Positions 45,023 through 55,578 of a stretch of DNA of 64,000 nucleotides are shown here, piece by piece (the first letter of the stretch is position 1; each line of letters opens with the position of its first letter). Made by a program: the position numbers and the translations under genes. The DNA is from Anthonomus grandis grandis (taxonomy: Eukaryota > Arthropoda > Insecta > Coleoptera > Curculionidae). The notes below the pieces were generated by a model that made no database searches, had not been told where the DNA came from, and worked only from the letters and a program-made list of their open reading frames with translations. Location: NCBI RefSeq assembly GCF_022605725.1, contig NC_065547.1, forward strand, positions 23,601,167 to 23,665,166. Direction: 5' to 3'.

Positions 45023-47037
45023 AAAAGTAAAAGTTGTTCTTAAAGCAGTGGAGAAGCGTACGAGTAGATAAGGTAGACACTATCTACCCAAAATTATCCA
45101 GTTATTTCTCATTAATTTATTACGTAATTATTTCATGTAATTGTTAAATTCAAATTAAAAAAAAAATAACACAGAATGTAGTCGCTCTCCTTACTATTAT
45201 TATATAGTATCTAAACGGCTATAATATCTATCTATTTATAATATCTAAGGCGCGCCCCGCCTGACGCACCAATTAAAATAAAAATGCAGGGCTGACACCG
45301 AATTAATGTAAACGAGCCCCAGGAAGACACATTGATATTTGTCTTCCGAAATTTGGAGCATCTAATCGAACCATATACGCATCAAGCAGGTGACTACTAC
45401 GTATGCAAAATTTACTCGCGGGAAAGACATTTGAGCTTTTGTCTATCGAAGTCGACCAGCTATTTTATTATGCTCTTGAGGGTTATTGTTTATGGACACG
45501 CTTGATCTGGTCGGCCGCAATACATCTTCAGTTTTGTTTTTTGATGAATCTGAATTTGGCATTTGGTGCGGGCGTGTGCTATTGTAATTTAATAATTAGT
45601 ATTTTTATTTTTGGGTGTATAGAAAAGATTTTTTTAGTGGATATTTTAGGGGTTATTTATCAACGACTGTTTGATATTGGCAATTGTATTTTAGTTGTGT
45701 TTTTATTTGTCTTTAATTAATTTTAAAATAATGGCTATTATGAATTTATAAGTTATGGTTATACCTATGTTGTGTTTTTTTTGTAAGTAGTATTTAATTT
45801 TATCTATCTATCTTTTTATGCTAGTACTAATTATTTTTTTCTTTCTTATATCACTTCATATTTTTCTCTTTGAGTTAATATTCCATGCGCTTTCATTCTC
45901 TATTTCATTAAAGTGAATAATATTGAATACACATTTGTTTCTAATTAACAATTTTTATTGTTTGTCTACCCGAAAGAAAAGTTCACGCTTCGCCACTGTC
46001 CTAAAGTAAAACATGTTAATACAACATTTTATTTATTTTTGCCCTAAAATAATTTATATCCTATAAGCAAGTATTTCATCTTTTTGCATCTTAGGAGATA
46101 GTTTTTAGGATTTCAGGACTTTCCAGTCTATTGAGTATAGAAAATTACTCGAAGAGTTGTTTAATTTTAAACAACATGATACTATGGAAACTATATTGAT
46201 TATTATTCTAAGGATATAATCCTATATTATCAATTTTCTGGAATATTATAAAATCAAATAGCACCACAACTATGGAACGTAGGTGTAAACATTATTACAT
46301 AATAAAATTAATAAATAATAATATAAATAAATTTTTAATTATACAATAATTAAAAACTTAATGGAGAATCTAAAAAAATTAATAATAGGGGTTCTGATTA
46401 ATCTAAAGTCAAATGCAAAATCTTACTTTTGGATCACCCTATGTACCGATCTCGATGAAACGATATCTCTTAATAATAAAAATTGAGGTGTCCGAGCTTT
46501 TTTCTCAAAACATACCAGGAGAATTATGTAAATCTAAACAACCTTTCAATTCTGCACTCGTCGAAATCATCTCCATTGCTTCTTATTATAGGATCTGGCA
46601 AGTTTGATTTTGGTTTCGGAAACACATAAGCAATAATATGCAATATAACATTACATGCAAAGCCTTAAAATAAAGAGAGAATGCTTCACCGATTTACTAT
46701 TTTTTCAATTGCGCTGGTCGTTCAATCAATAGTGGCGTTTATGTACTATTTGGAGCCTAGAAGTTTAATAACGAAGATTCAATACTTCATAAGGTGATTG
46801 TATGTCGCATTGCTGTCCTGCTGTGCTTATGCGGCCTTTCTGTTTTTGATTCGTTGTATGTATCGTTACGTTATTTCAAAATATAACTGTGATCTAAATG
46901 TTCAATATATACTACTTATTCACATAGGTAGTGTCGTACCGCCAGTATTACGAAGTTAGAAAAATCAATATCGTTTGACCGGATAGTACTTGTTCTAAAG
47001 ATGATTCTTTTTTGTTAACTATTATAATTTTTTTCAG
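45023..47037. other. Stretch without supported gene; GC-richer patch at 45250-45540
   Basis: The patch around 45250-45540 differs in base content from its surroundings and has an open plus-strand frame of 105 codons, but no domain was recognised on either strand. Confidence 0.3.
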
Positions 47038-47147
47038 CAGACTCTCCGCTAAGTAGAACTTGCGCAGAAACTAACAGCTCTCCAGGGGGATCTCCAAAAC
47101 CGCGTGCACCAACTCCAGGCGCAGTGGCAGGTCTCGATTTGCTACCT
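47038..47147 (+). CDS. Candidate internal exon of the host gene
   Basis: A pyrimidine-rich acceptor ending TTTTTTCAG (47037) precedes 110 bases with only one open frame: DSPLSRTCAETNSSPGGSPK then PRAPTPGAVAGLDLLP, and then a GTAAGT donor at 47148. The entry phase matches the exon ending at 27566. The piece is Ser/Pro/Gly-rich, suggesting a disordered region. With the strong donor it ends in phase 0, which does not fit the exon at 49558. A weaker donor (GCAG-GTCTCG, 47131) would fit, or a further exon is missing. High GC compared with the neighbourhood supports coding. Confidence 0.6.
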
Positions 47148-47529
47148 GTAAGTAAAAGTAAAGATAACAAGTATGTAACAACCAAAAGGCATGTGACTTA
47201 GGAGCGACATTTTTCTTTCAATTAAGATAACATTAAAAAAGAACTAAAGTAATATATATAAGCTCGTGATTTAATGATATCGAGTATGAACGGAGATGGG
47301 TATTATTGATAATGACAATTTTGACAATATTTGGGTAATGTATAATTAATAAGGAAAACTTGATAAGCTCTAGAGAGTGAGGTCTCAAAGTGTTGTTTTG
47401 TTCAATAACAAATTAATTATGACGTAATATCAAAAGACTGATTTTCGTGAGAAAAATTGAAATTTATTTACAATATATGCAAAAAAAATATGTAATCAAA
47501 ATTTTACAAAAAAATAAAAAAGAAAAGAA

Positions 47530-48070
47530 TTAATATAGAATGTGACCTCCTCGTACAGTGATTGTGGATTTACAACGTCTTTCCATGCTAAGGATCAAGT
47601 TATCCCTATATTTTTAGGAAATTGCTATCCAACACTGTTGAAGAACTTGAAACAGCTGATCTCGGTTTTAAGACTTATTCTGGACCTAAAGAACTCTTCG
47701 CTGAAGCATATCGAGCTGGCCAGTCTAAAACACAAATGTTCTGCTTTTCCAAATAAATCGTGTCTCTAGCTGTCTGCGGAGTGGCATTATTATGCAATAG
47801 AATAAAATGTCCACCAATATTTTGGGTATAAGAAACGACAACAGAGTCTAGAACATTGCTAACGTAATGATTTGCTGATAAGAAACGATCCAGCAGAACG
47901 AGCTCAATTCGGCTCCCAAGATAAATTTCTGCCCATACCATAATTATGCCTTCTCTATTACTGTGAACCTCTTATGTATGATGAATTCGATTTCTTGTGC
48001 CAGGTCTCCTCCTACATACACGTACTCTCCGAGAATCTGGATACAAGTGAGATTGAGCAGTAAATAAAAC
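47530..48070 (-). pseudogene. Tc1-like transposase relic
   Basis: The minus strand reads a piece resembling RVWRRPG (VCRRRPGTRNR, about 48000), then MVWAEIYLGSRIELVLLDRF (about 47941-47880), NIGGHFILLHNNATPQTARD (second catalytic region, with Asp changed to Asn in LLHNNA) and LDWPARYASAKSSLGPE, where the usual SPDLNPIEH is scrambled. This is the Tc1 order of motifs. It is dead at two catalytic positions and lacks the DNA-binding half. It lies between the candidate host exons. Confidence 0.75.
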
Positions 48071-48189
48071 TTTTTGCGAGTTCACCCCACTTAAACTGAA
48101 AAATGAAGGAGATGTAACAAACCATCAAACAACAAATGATAAATTACAAATAATAAATCTCTGCACGACATAAGACATATTAGCGAGCT

Positions 48190-48748
48190 CATGCAAGAAC
48201 ATATATATTGACAAATGGCTGATCTCAGAACAAATGTTTGCCGAAACAGAGGGTTTAGGCTTTATTGGGATCGTACTGTTTTAACTGATCAAACTATAAG
48301 TAGTAACAGACCTGACTTAGTTTTAGTGAATAAGCAACATAAGACAACATTTCTTACCGAAGTGGCTATTCCCAATACTAACAATTTAGTTCAAAAGCAC
48401 ACAGAAAAAATTTCCGTGACCTAGAAGTACTGCTACAGAGGCAATGGCAAATGAATATTGTTAGAACGATTATAATGTCGACTACGGGAGTCATACCAAA
48501 GAACCTGGAAAAAAGCATTGAAGAACTAGGACTCAATCAACTTATATACAGAGAGATACAGAAAGTGGTGCTATTAAATGCAGCCCGAATTCTAAGGAAA
48601 TTTGTGGGAACCAACACCATTGTCACCAAAGTCACCACGGGCTCGATAAACTGGTAAGGGCTCCCACAGAGCTCATTCCCTTTGATACTTGAGTATCTGG
48701 GATGAGTAAATGTTCCCCTCTGAGGGAGTGCGAGCCCCCTGAGGCCTG
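48190..48748 (+). pseudogene. R4/Dong-type endonuclease and 3' end, copy E
   Basis: An open stretch reads FRLYWDRTVLTDQTISSNRP then DLVLVNKQHKTTFLTEVAIP, the endonuclease core with the intact RPD. After a stop or shift near 48421 the reading continues NIVRTIIMSTTGVIPKNLEK and ILRKFVGTN to 48657. It ends with the same 3' UTR block as copy D and joins (TAA)n. It is 5'-truncated, with only about 560 bases left. Confidence 0.8.
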
Positions 48749-48780
<32 letters not shown>

Positions 48781-48810
48781 TATAATAATAATAATAATTA
48801 TAATAATATT
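48749..48810. repeat. (TAA)n array, 3' boundary of copy E
   Basis: TAA units with two TTATAA-type interruptions follow GAGGCCTGA. Confidence 0.8.
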
Positions 48811-49557
48811 TATATGAAATTTGGTACATAGCCTTGAAGTAACAAAAAAACAATTTTTTAATATAAAAGATTTTAAATATTTTTGTCAAGGGGGTCCGTA
48901 TAGGATTTTTAAATCAACAGTCCTAAAGAAAAAAAGGTACGCAACTGCTCATTCTAAAAACAAAAATTATTTTTAAAATCTCCATATAAATCGCCAAACA
49001 AAAAGGCATAGTGGCTTCTGCTAGATACAAGAGTATTCCGAATTAAAAAGTAAACTGATCTTGAGAGTCCATCAGTCTTAAAACACTGCGATTTTTCATC
49101 TATGTAGGATAACAGGTCTTAACATGAACATAAACACCATGCACCAACATCTGCAAACAAACAGGCCAGTAGAATTATTTCAAACCAAAATTTAACATTC
49201 ATATCGCCCATACATAATAACTCACTAATAGAGGAATAACTGGAGCAATAGCCTCTTTAAATGCCAAGGTACCACTTAATAAATAACTTTTGGGCGAATG
49301 GTAAAAATTGCCAATAGCAACATTTATTCCTCCCATCCGGACCATCAGCCAAAATTACTCAAAACCTTTTATAAATACAATATCAATTGGTTTTAGTGAA
49401 AGGTCGTATACTCTCCCTCCTCGAAATGTGTGATCATTCCTTTAAAGTGTAAAATTAGCTGAAACCTCATTACTTATCACGCTATTCCAAGAAAAAAAAC
49501 TTAAAGTATTTATGCTAGGCAAAAGTAAATGAATGTTAATATGACGTTTCGTTACAG
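48811..49557. other. AT-rich stretch, probably intron
   Basis: No frame or element recognised; it precedes a candidate terminal exon. Confidence 0.35.
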
Positions 49558-49700
49558 TAGATGAAGAGCAGCTTGATTATTCCAAAGAAAAATTAGCAGA
49601 CTTGATTAGATCTATGCCTAATCCTATGAAATACGTCTGGCATCGGAATAAGAAAATATTTAGAAAAAGCGAGGAGTTTTTAAATGAACTAAACTCATAA
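49558..49700 (+). CDS. Candidate terminal coding exon of the host gene
   Basis: After the acceptor TTTCGTTACAG (49557), a frame entered in phase 1 reads DEEQLDYSKEKLADLIRSMP, NPMKYVWHRNKKIFRKSEEF, LNELNS and ends TAA at 49698-49700. The composition is clearly protein-like: charged helix, then a basic aromatic patch KYVWHRNKK. No stop or shift is present, unlike almost every transposon fragment here. The family is not recognised. It is probably the C-terminus of the gene that includes the exons at 27488 and 47038. Confidence 0.6.
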
Positions 49701-50854
49701 AGATTGCTAATACATATTTATGTATAATGTATATCTGCCCACTGTAAACATTTGACTTTATCTATATTTTTTTATTCATCAGATCAACGAAAGAAATATA
49801 GCATATTATGCTTTAATCTACATATATAATTATGAATACTTTGAAGTCTTTTAAAAAGTCATAAATTATCCTTAGTTATCCCTTCACCTATGTAGATTGC
49901 AGCATCAGACTTGACCAAACCACAGATTCTAGGTACAAATTTCCCCTTCTGAAACGAGAGGACAGCATTTGATTTTTAAAGTTCTTTGTTTTTTAATGTT
50001 GAAGATACTTTGGTTCCAACCATTGTATTAAAAGAATACATCTTAAAAAAGTCTTCAGGTGTCACCATGATATTTAACGTATAACAAATCTTAATAAGAT
50101 CCCCAGTGGTTATCTTTCTAATCTTATGGGTATTAAAGGAAAATCCACACCGGCAAATATTTTTTTGGATTTTTTTTCCGTGTTCTTTAATTTTTATGGC
50201 AGCTCTTTCTAGTTTCTTTAGTACTTAATTTTATTTTATTGTCGTAGTTTGGAAAATATTTCAGATATAATTCGATTACTCTTCCGCTTCTTTTCAAATT
50301 ATTTAGTAATAAAATCCATTAATTTTTTACCTCTCCTTCTTCTCTGATCCATCGATCTTAAATTTCAATATATGAGTATTACCATCAGACTTAAAAGATG
50401 AAGCCGGTACCACTGATCGTCATCTAATGCTGCTATTAGTTCAACGAATATTAACATTCGTTCACTTTTACCTAGTTCTTTGTAAAACTATTCCAAATTC
50501 CCAACCTTATTCCAAGAGATAATAAAACAATAAAAATTTTAAAAATAAGAATAAACAATATTTTAATATTTTTGGCAAATGCCGTGTAGACTCTTACACT
50601 CTATAAAAATTTGTGTTAATATATGGTTTTCAGTACGAATCTTTGATTTGATTAGTTGTATCAGTCTTTTAATAGTGCGTATTTCATTTGTCTGATTATT
50701 TTTTGCGGAGAAATGGACCAATTTTACAAAAACAAGTAAACAAAAACAACTAGTGGAGATAATACTTATCTGTAGTGCCAAAAAATTGCAGCCACATTAT
50801 GCAGGTTTCAAATTTAGTTACTAGACTTGGCTACGTGTTACAATATTACAAATT
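49701..50854. other. AT-rich stretch; likely 3' UTR of the host gene at its start
   Basis: No coding frame recognised after the stop codon at 49700. Short runs resembling polyadenylation signals occur but none could be singled out. Confidence 0.35.
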
Positions 50855-51545
50855 GAGGAAGACATGTTAAAAATGGTTGAAGACCACCCAACAATGAGTA
50901 CTGGAGCCATAGCAGCTCAAGATTATTCTAGAAGAGGAGTATTTTGCTAGCAGCTTTTAGATAGTTCGGCAAAAATGAAGATTTTACAAAATAAGTTTTG
51001 AATACAGACAAGGCTATATTTACACGAGATGAAATTGAAGTGCAAAATTTCCACAACAATCATGTTAAGACAGCAGAAAATCTGCATGCTGTGAAAAAAT
51101 CTAATTTTCGTGGTAAATGGCAACCTTATTTGACCCTACTTTTTTCCACCTCGACTGACTGGTGACATTTATTTTGATATTTTTTAATACAATTTGCCAC
51201 AATTCTGAGATATTCCTCTAAATGTGTGATACAATATGTGGTTTCTACATCTGGAAGGGGTTACACCACATTTTAAACGAGAAATTCATGAACATTATCT
51301 AAATAATGAGTTTCTGAATTGACAGATAGGGCGCAGTGGATCTACTCTTGGCCTCACCGCTCTCCAGGTTTAACGATTTGTGATTTGTTTCTGTGGGGCT
51401 ATTTGAAAGAGTTGGTATATCAAGATGGAACCGTAAATACTCCAGAAAAACCTCAAAAGCGCATTAAAAATTCTTGTAATTTAATTCGTTGACAGCAGGA
51501 TTTTATTTTCAAAACGTATAATGTATCATGGATTTGCCGAGCAAG
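50855..51545 (+). pseudogene. Mariner-family transposase relic
   Basis: Plus-strand fragments in order: EDMLKMVEDHPTMSTGAIAA (DNA-binding part, about 50860-50920), FTRDEIEVQNFHNNH near 51020-51060, FFPPRLTGDIYFDI near 51150-51180, WFLHLEGVTPHFKREIHEHY near 51240-51300 (second catalytic D lost, reading LE), and SPGLTICDLFLWGYLKELVY near 51360-51425. The FHNNH...ENLHAV block is like FHNQH...ENPHGI of the transposon at 19412, so it is probably the same group. Several shifts. Confidence 0.75.
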
Positions 51546-52493
51546 ATTGTGCTTTAATTGACCAAATGGGGAAAAGGTTGAATTCAATAAATAATGTGAA
51601 ATAACTTATTATGCAACTTATATATGTATAGGTGATTTTTGGTGTTACTACCACTGACGTGTTTTTAATTAAATTACTTAACTTTGAAAAGATCCGGTAT
51701 AGGCTTGCGGCGTCCAACCACCGTAAATATTTATTTTAAACCAGCTGTTATTAATAAACCAACTCTCAGTCCATAATATATCTAACATATTTCTTACAAG
51801 TCTTTATATAACTTATCGATTTTGTAAAATCCATCCACAAAATAATCTTTCCATTTGATGACCCACTCATATGGTGAAATTGCCAGCAACGATAAGGTTT
51901 AAATTTATCTATATCGCCGTACAATTTCTCGATTTCTGGACCGAATAAATGAACCATATTTCCACCAGTCATAAACTAGTCTTTCGGAAAGTTGTTTCTA
52001 GCAACCGAAATATCTTGTTCTGATTAGTGTCTTTACATATACGCACTTCTGTAAATTTCAATGGTATTATTTGAAAATCACGGATATTTATTCCATTTCT
52101 TACTAAATAATTTGAAATATTTACAATAGCATAAGAGACATATAGCGTATGAAATATACTGCAATGCACATATATACCATATATACAGCGTTGCTGGCTT
52201 TTACTACGTATTTTGCCTAAACGAAAATGTTCTGCGAGTAAGAAATATATTAACATGGGTCCAATAGTTAGAGTTTAGCTCTACTTAAAAACACATTTAC
52301 ATTACAAGTTTTAAGAAAAGAACAATTTTCCATTGCAGGTTAAGAATCATCATTCGTCATCAACAAAATCGAAGGACCAGAAATTTAAATTTTCATAGTC
52401 AGTTGACTGCATTAAAAATGTGTATACAGTTGGCAATTAAATTACGTCACACGTACGTGACATGCAATGTAGTTATTTAACGAGTTTTTCAAT
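51546..52493. other. AT-rich stretch without supported gene
   Basis: Short minus-strand frames at 51766-51972 and 51969-52256 show no recognised domain, though TGGNMVHLFGPEIEKLYGDI looks protein-like. It may be an old repeat. Confidence 0.25.
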
Positions 52494-53909
52494 ATATACC
52501 GGATGACACTTTTTTACTTTTCGAGATAAACAAATGAAATTTGGTATATCGTTAGAATAGTTATTAGAGCATCTTTTGACATATTCTGTTGTTTTCCACC
52601 ACTTCCGGTTTAATAATTTAGTTCTTTTATTCTCAAATAGTAATATGACGTTTGACAAAATATGATGTGTTATGTCAGTTGAAAAAAATAGACAGGCGTG
52701 TCATTACAATGATTCCTGTTCGTTCATGTTTGTAAATTAGTTTTTTCTTCTTATGGGCTCATTTATCAACCGAATTAAAAAAAATTCATATCAAATTATT
52801 AGGAAAAAGAAATCGCATTTCAAAATTGGGTGTTCCCAATAATGTGTTATTTAAAAAAAAAAGTAACTGCCAAAATTAATGGTTTAGACATTTTAAATAA
52901 GCGTGTGAAAGATTTAAGTCATAAAATGTAACGATAACTATTTTTCCGTCATTAGTTGATTAAAAATTCAAACTTTCAGCGCATTCATGCCACCCTATTT
53001 TAAAATTTAAGAAAGTGATTTTTTTTTATTTCTATATTCCCGCGAATACGTACTTTCATTAGACAAGAAGGTGGTTGTTTCGAACAATACATATAAAAAG
53101 TGTTTATTAAAATAATTTATAAACCTCATATTTTTTCTGTTTGTTTACCGCTTGTGTGTACCTATGTTATGTTAGGTAAAGGTTAAATAAAATATGTAGT
53201 ATTAAGATACTGAAAAAAATATTGCATTGAAAAATGTGTTCTTTTATTTTCAAATAGCAATATGACGTTTCACAAAATATGATATGTTATATCAGTTGAA
53301 AAAAATAAGCAGGCGTGTCATTACAATGCTTCGTGTTCGTTCATTTTTGTTAATTAGTTTTTTTCTTCTTATAAGCTTATTTATTAACCGCTTTAAAAAA
53401 AGAATCATATCAAATTATTGGGAAAAAGAAAGCACATTTCAAAAGTGGTTGTTCCCAATAATGTGCTATTTAAAAAAATAATGTAAATGCCAAAATTAAT
53501 AGTTTAGACATTTTAAATAGGCGTGTAAACGATTTAAGTCATAAAATGCAATGAAAACTATTTTTCCGTGATTACTTGATTAAAAACTAAAACTTTTAAC
53601 GCATTCATGGCACCCTATTTTAAAATTTAAAAAAATCATTTTTTCTATGAGTATAAAATAAAAAGTAGCAAATAGAGTATGATTGTTTTCAAAATATCAT
53701 TTTCTATCGAAATTCGTAATAATATACCAAGTGACCCATTTAAAATAAGTTAGTGTCTCTTCTTGTTAAACCGGTGGTAAGTGATGATAAACAATAGAAT
53801 ATGTCAAAAGAAGCTCTTATAACTATTCTATCGATATACCAAATTTCATTTGTTTATGTTAAAAAATAATGGCATTAAGTGTTCCCTTTTTTTAGTGTCA
53901 CCCGGTATA
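52494..53909. mobile_element. Non-autonomous DNA element with long TIRs and two internal direct repeats
   Basis: The left end ATACCGGATGACACTTTTTT and the right end AGTGTCACCCGGTAT begin inverted repeats of about 115-140 bp (to about 52615 and from about 53770), with shared AACAAATGAAATTTGGTATA. Inside lie two direct copies of a 400 bp unit (52616-53013 and 53236-53642), each with TTGTTAATTAGTTTTTTCTT-like wording, about 85-90% alike by eye. Flanking TATA fits a TA-type target. No transposase. Confidence 0.8.
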
Positions 53910-54366
53910 TATCAATATATCACTGCGCATATTTTTTTAGAGTTTGCTAGCTTTTCTCTAGCTAGCTAATCGCTAGCTTTAATTTTAAAGCTAGCGATAT
54001 CATCACAATGCAAGTAATTTGGCGATTTAAATTTAAATAGCCACTCCAATATGTATCGGAGAAATAAAAGTAAAATATGCAAAGTTAACTAATCTTTTCG
54101 TTTTACTAAATTGACATATGCTGTTTGAAATGTGCAGAAGACTAGGTCCGTTCTTAAGAAGAAAACCTTGATAATGTCTTTTTTTAGTATAAAAAAAATA
54201 CTTGACTCGGATATCATTAAAAAAAAACAAAAATTTCTAATCAAATATAAAATGTGGCAACTCTGCAGACGAGACGACCAATTAGCGAATACAAAAATGT
54301 GCATAAAACTGTTTTTTTTATTTAAACATTATATCTTTTATCCATTATTTTCGAAAAAGTCATATA
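53910..54366. other. AT-rich stretch with a CTAGCTAGC-rich patch
   Basis: At 53943-53998 GCTAGCTTTTCTCTAGCTAG and AAAGCTAGCGATATC form several overlapping short inverted repeats. No gene seen. Confidence 0.4.
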
Positions 54367-55578
54367 CAGGGTATCCGGAAGATAGGTGCAATCTTTTAAG
54401 CGGATCATAGCTGACCTAATTTCAAATATTAGTGGCTAACTATTTATAGTTCGTGCAAAATGATATGCTCGATCATCTAGCGGAAGCTGGACTCTTAGAA
54501 TGAGAAAGACCAATAACATCCAATAAGATGGTGGTCTAGCGCTGGACCGTGGTTGCTAAGAATTACTAGGACGATAGTTTTCAGGGTTGGATTGACAGAG
54601 GCGGAGCTTTTTCTCACCCTCTTGGTTCTCTAAATTAGCTCCCTGGATTTTTTAATCAGCAGTCGAGCAAAGGAGCTTGCATACACAACAATGATAAAAA
54701 CGAAGAAAGAGTCAGTTGGCGGAATTAATCATTTATTTGACAGAATGAAAGAAGAAATCAGTAATCTAAGTAAGAAATCGGATCCGCGCCCCTGAATGTC
54801 AGACGGGGAATGTTCCTCTGAAGGTCAGACAAAACATGTGGTACCAATACGGCGGATCCCCAGCACATTACCCGTTAGCCGTAAGAAAACATCTGAACCA
54901 GGCATATCAGGGAAGAATGATCGGCAGGGGCGTACCAAATGCATGGCCTCCACAGTCACCAGACTTGACCTTATGCGACTTCTTTTTATGGTCTCACACG
55001 AAACTGCTTGTGTACAACACTCCGGTTCAAACAGAGGAAGAGTTAGTAGGAAGGATTATTGCGGTTGTTGCGAAAATTCATAAAGTTCCGGAAGTTTTTA
55101 ACGTATGCTGGATGAAATGTTACGACGTTGTCATGCCTGCATTGAAGTGGGTGGTCAGAATTTTGAACATCTTTTAAATTAAAACATGTTTTTTTTGTAT
55201 AAACCCAAATATTCCTTGTAATTTTATATCATTTACGTTATAACATTACAGTTAAATTATAACATTATGGTTTTCGCTAGAAACATGTTGCCCCGTGTCC
55301 GAGGTTGGATACCACTGCGCGGACCTTAATGCGTTGTTATCACTAAACGCATGCAAATGCGCATGCACTTATGTGTTAATAAGTGAAAAATGTTTGTTTT
55401 GGGGAGATCTACCCACCTTACATTTTGGCACAATAGTTTTGAAACACGCTGAATATATTTGGCTATATAATATAAATGTTTAAAAGTCGGTTAGTTATCA
55501 TCACCTTAAAGGATTGCACCTACCTTCCTTCCAGATACCTTTACATGGTATCCAGTATCAATTAAAATGGCCATCCTG
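54367..55578 (+). mobile_element. Mariner element with decayed transposase and TIRs
   Basis: The left end CAGGGTATCCGGAAGATAGG and the right end (minus strand) CAGGATGGCC...CTGGAAGGAAGGTAGG share an inverted block including GGTGCAATC and TTTAAG, with TA at both borders (54365-54366, 55579-55580). The transposase relic at 54836-55177 points the same way. The right arm has small insertions. Confidence 0.75.
54836..55177 (+). pseudogene. Mariner transposase C-terminal half
   Basis: Reads WYQYGGSPAHYPLAVRKHLN, then GRGVPNAWPPQSPDLTLCDF and FLWSHTKLLVY. The second catalytic Asp before GSPAHY has become Gly; the third is kept in LCDFFLW, at the same 41-residue spacing as the transposon at 19412. 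Near the end a frameshift converts the expected GGQNFEHLL tail to another frame. The N-terminal half is missing, so the element was internally deleted before decay. Confidence 0.8.

Noticed and set aside
45403..45720. 105-codon plus-strand frame rich in hydrophobic residues
   Set aside because: Composition follows from T-rich DNA; no transmembrane protein family recognised and no supporting context.
53284..53481. 65-codon frame in the long-TIR element
   Set aside because: Not open in the sister unit at 52616-53013, so it is not conserved coding sequence.
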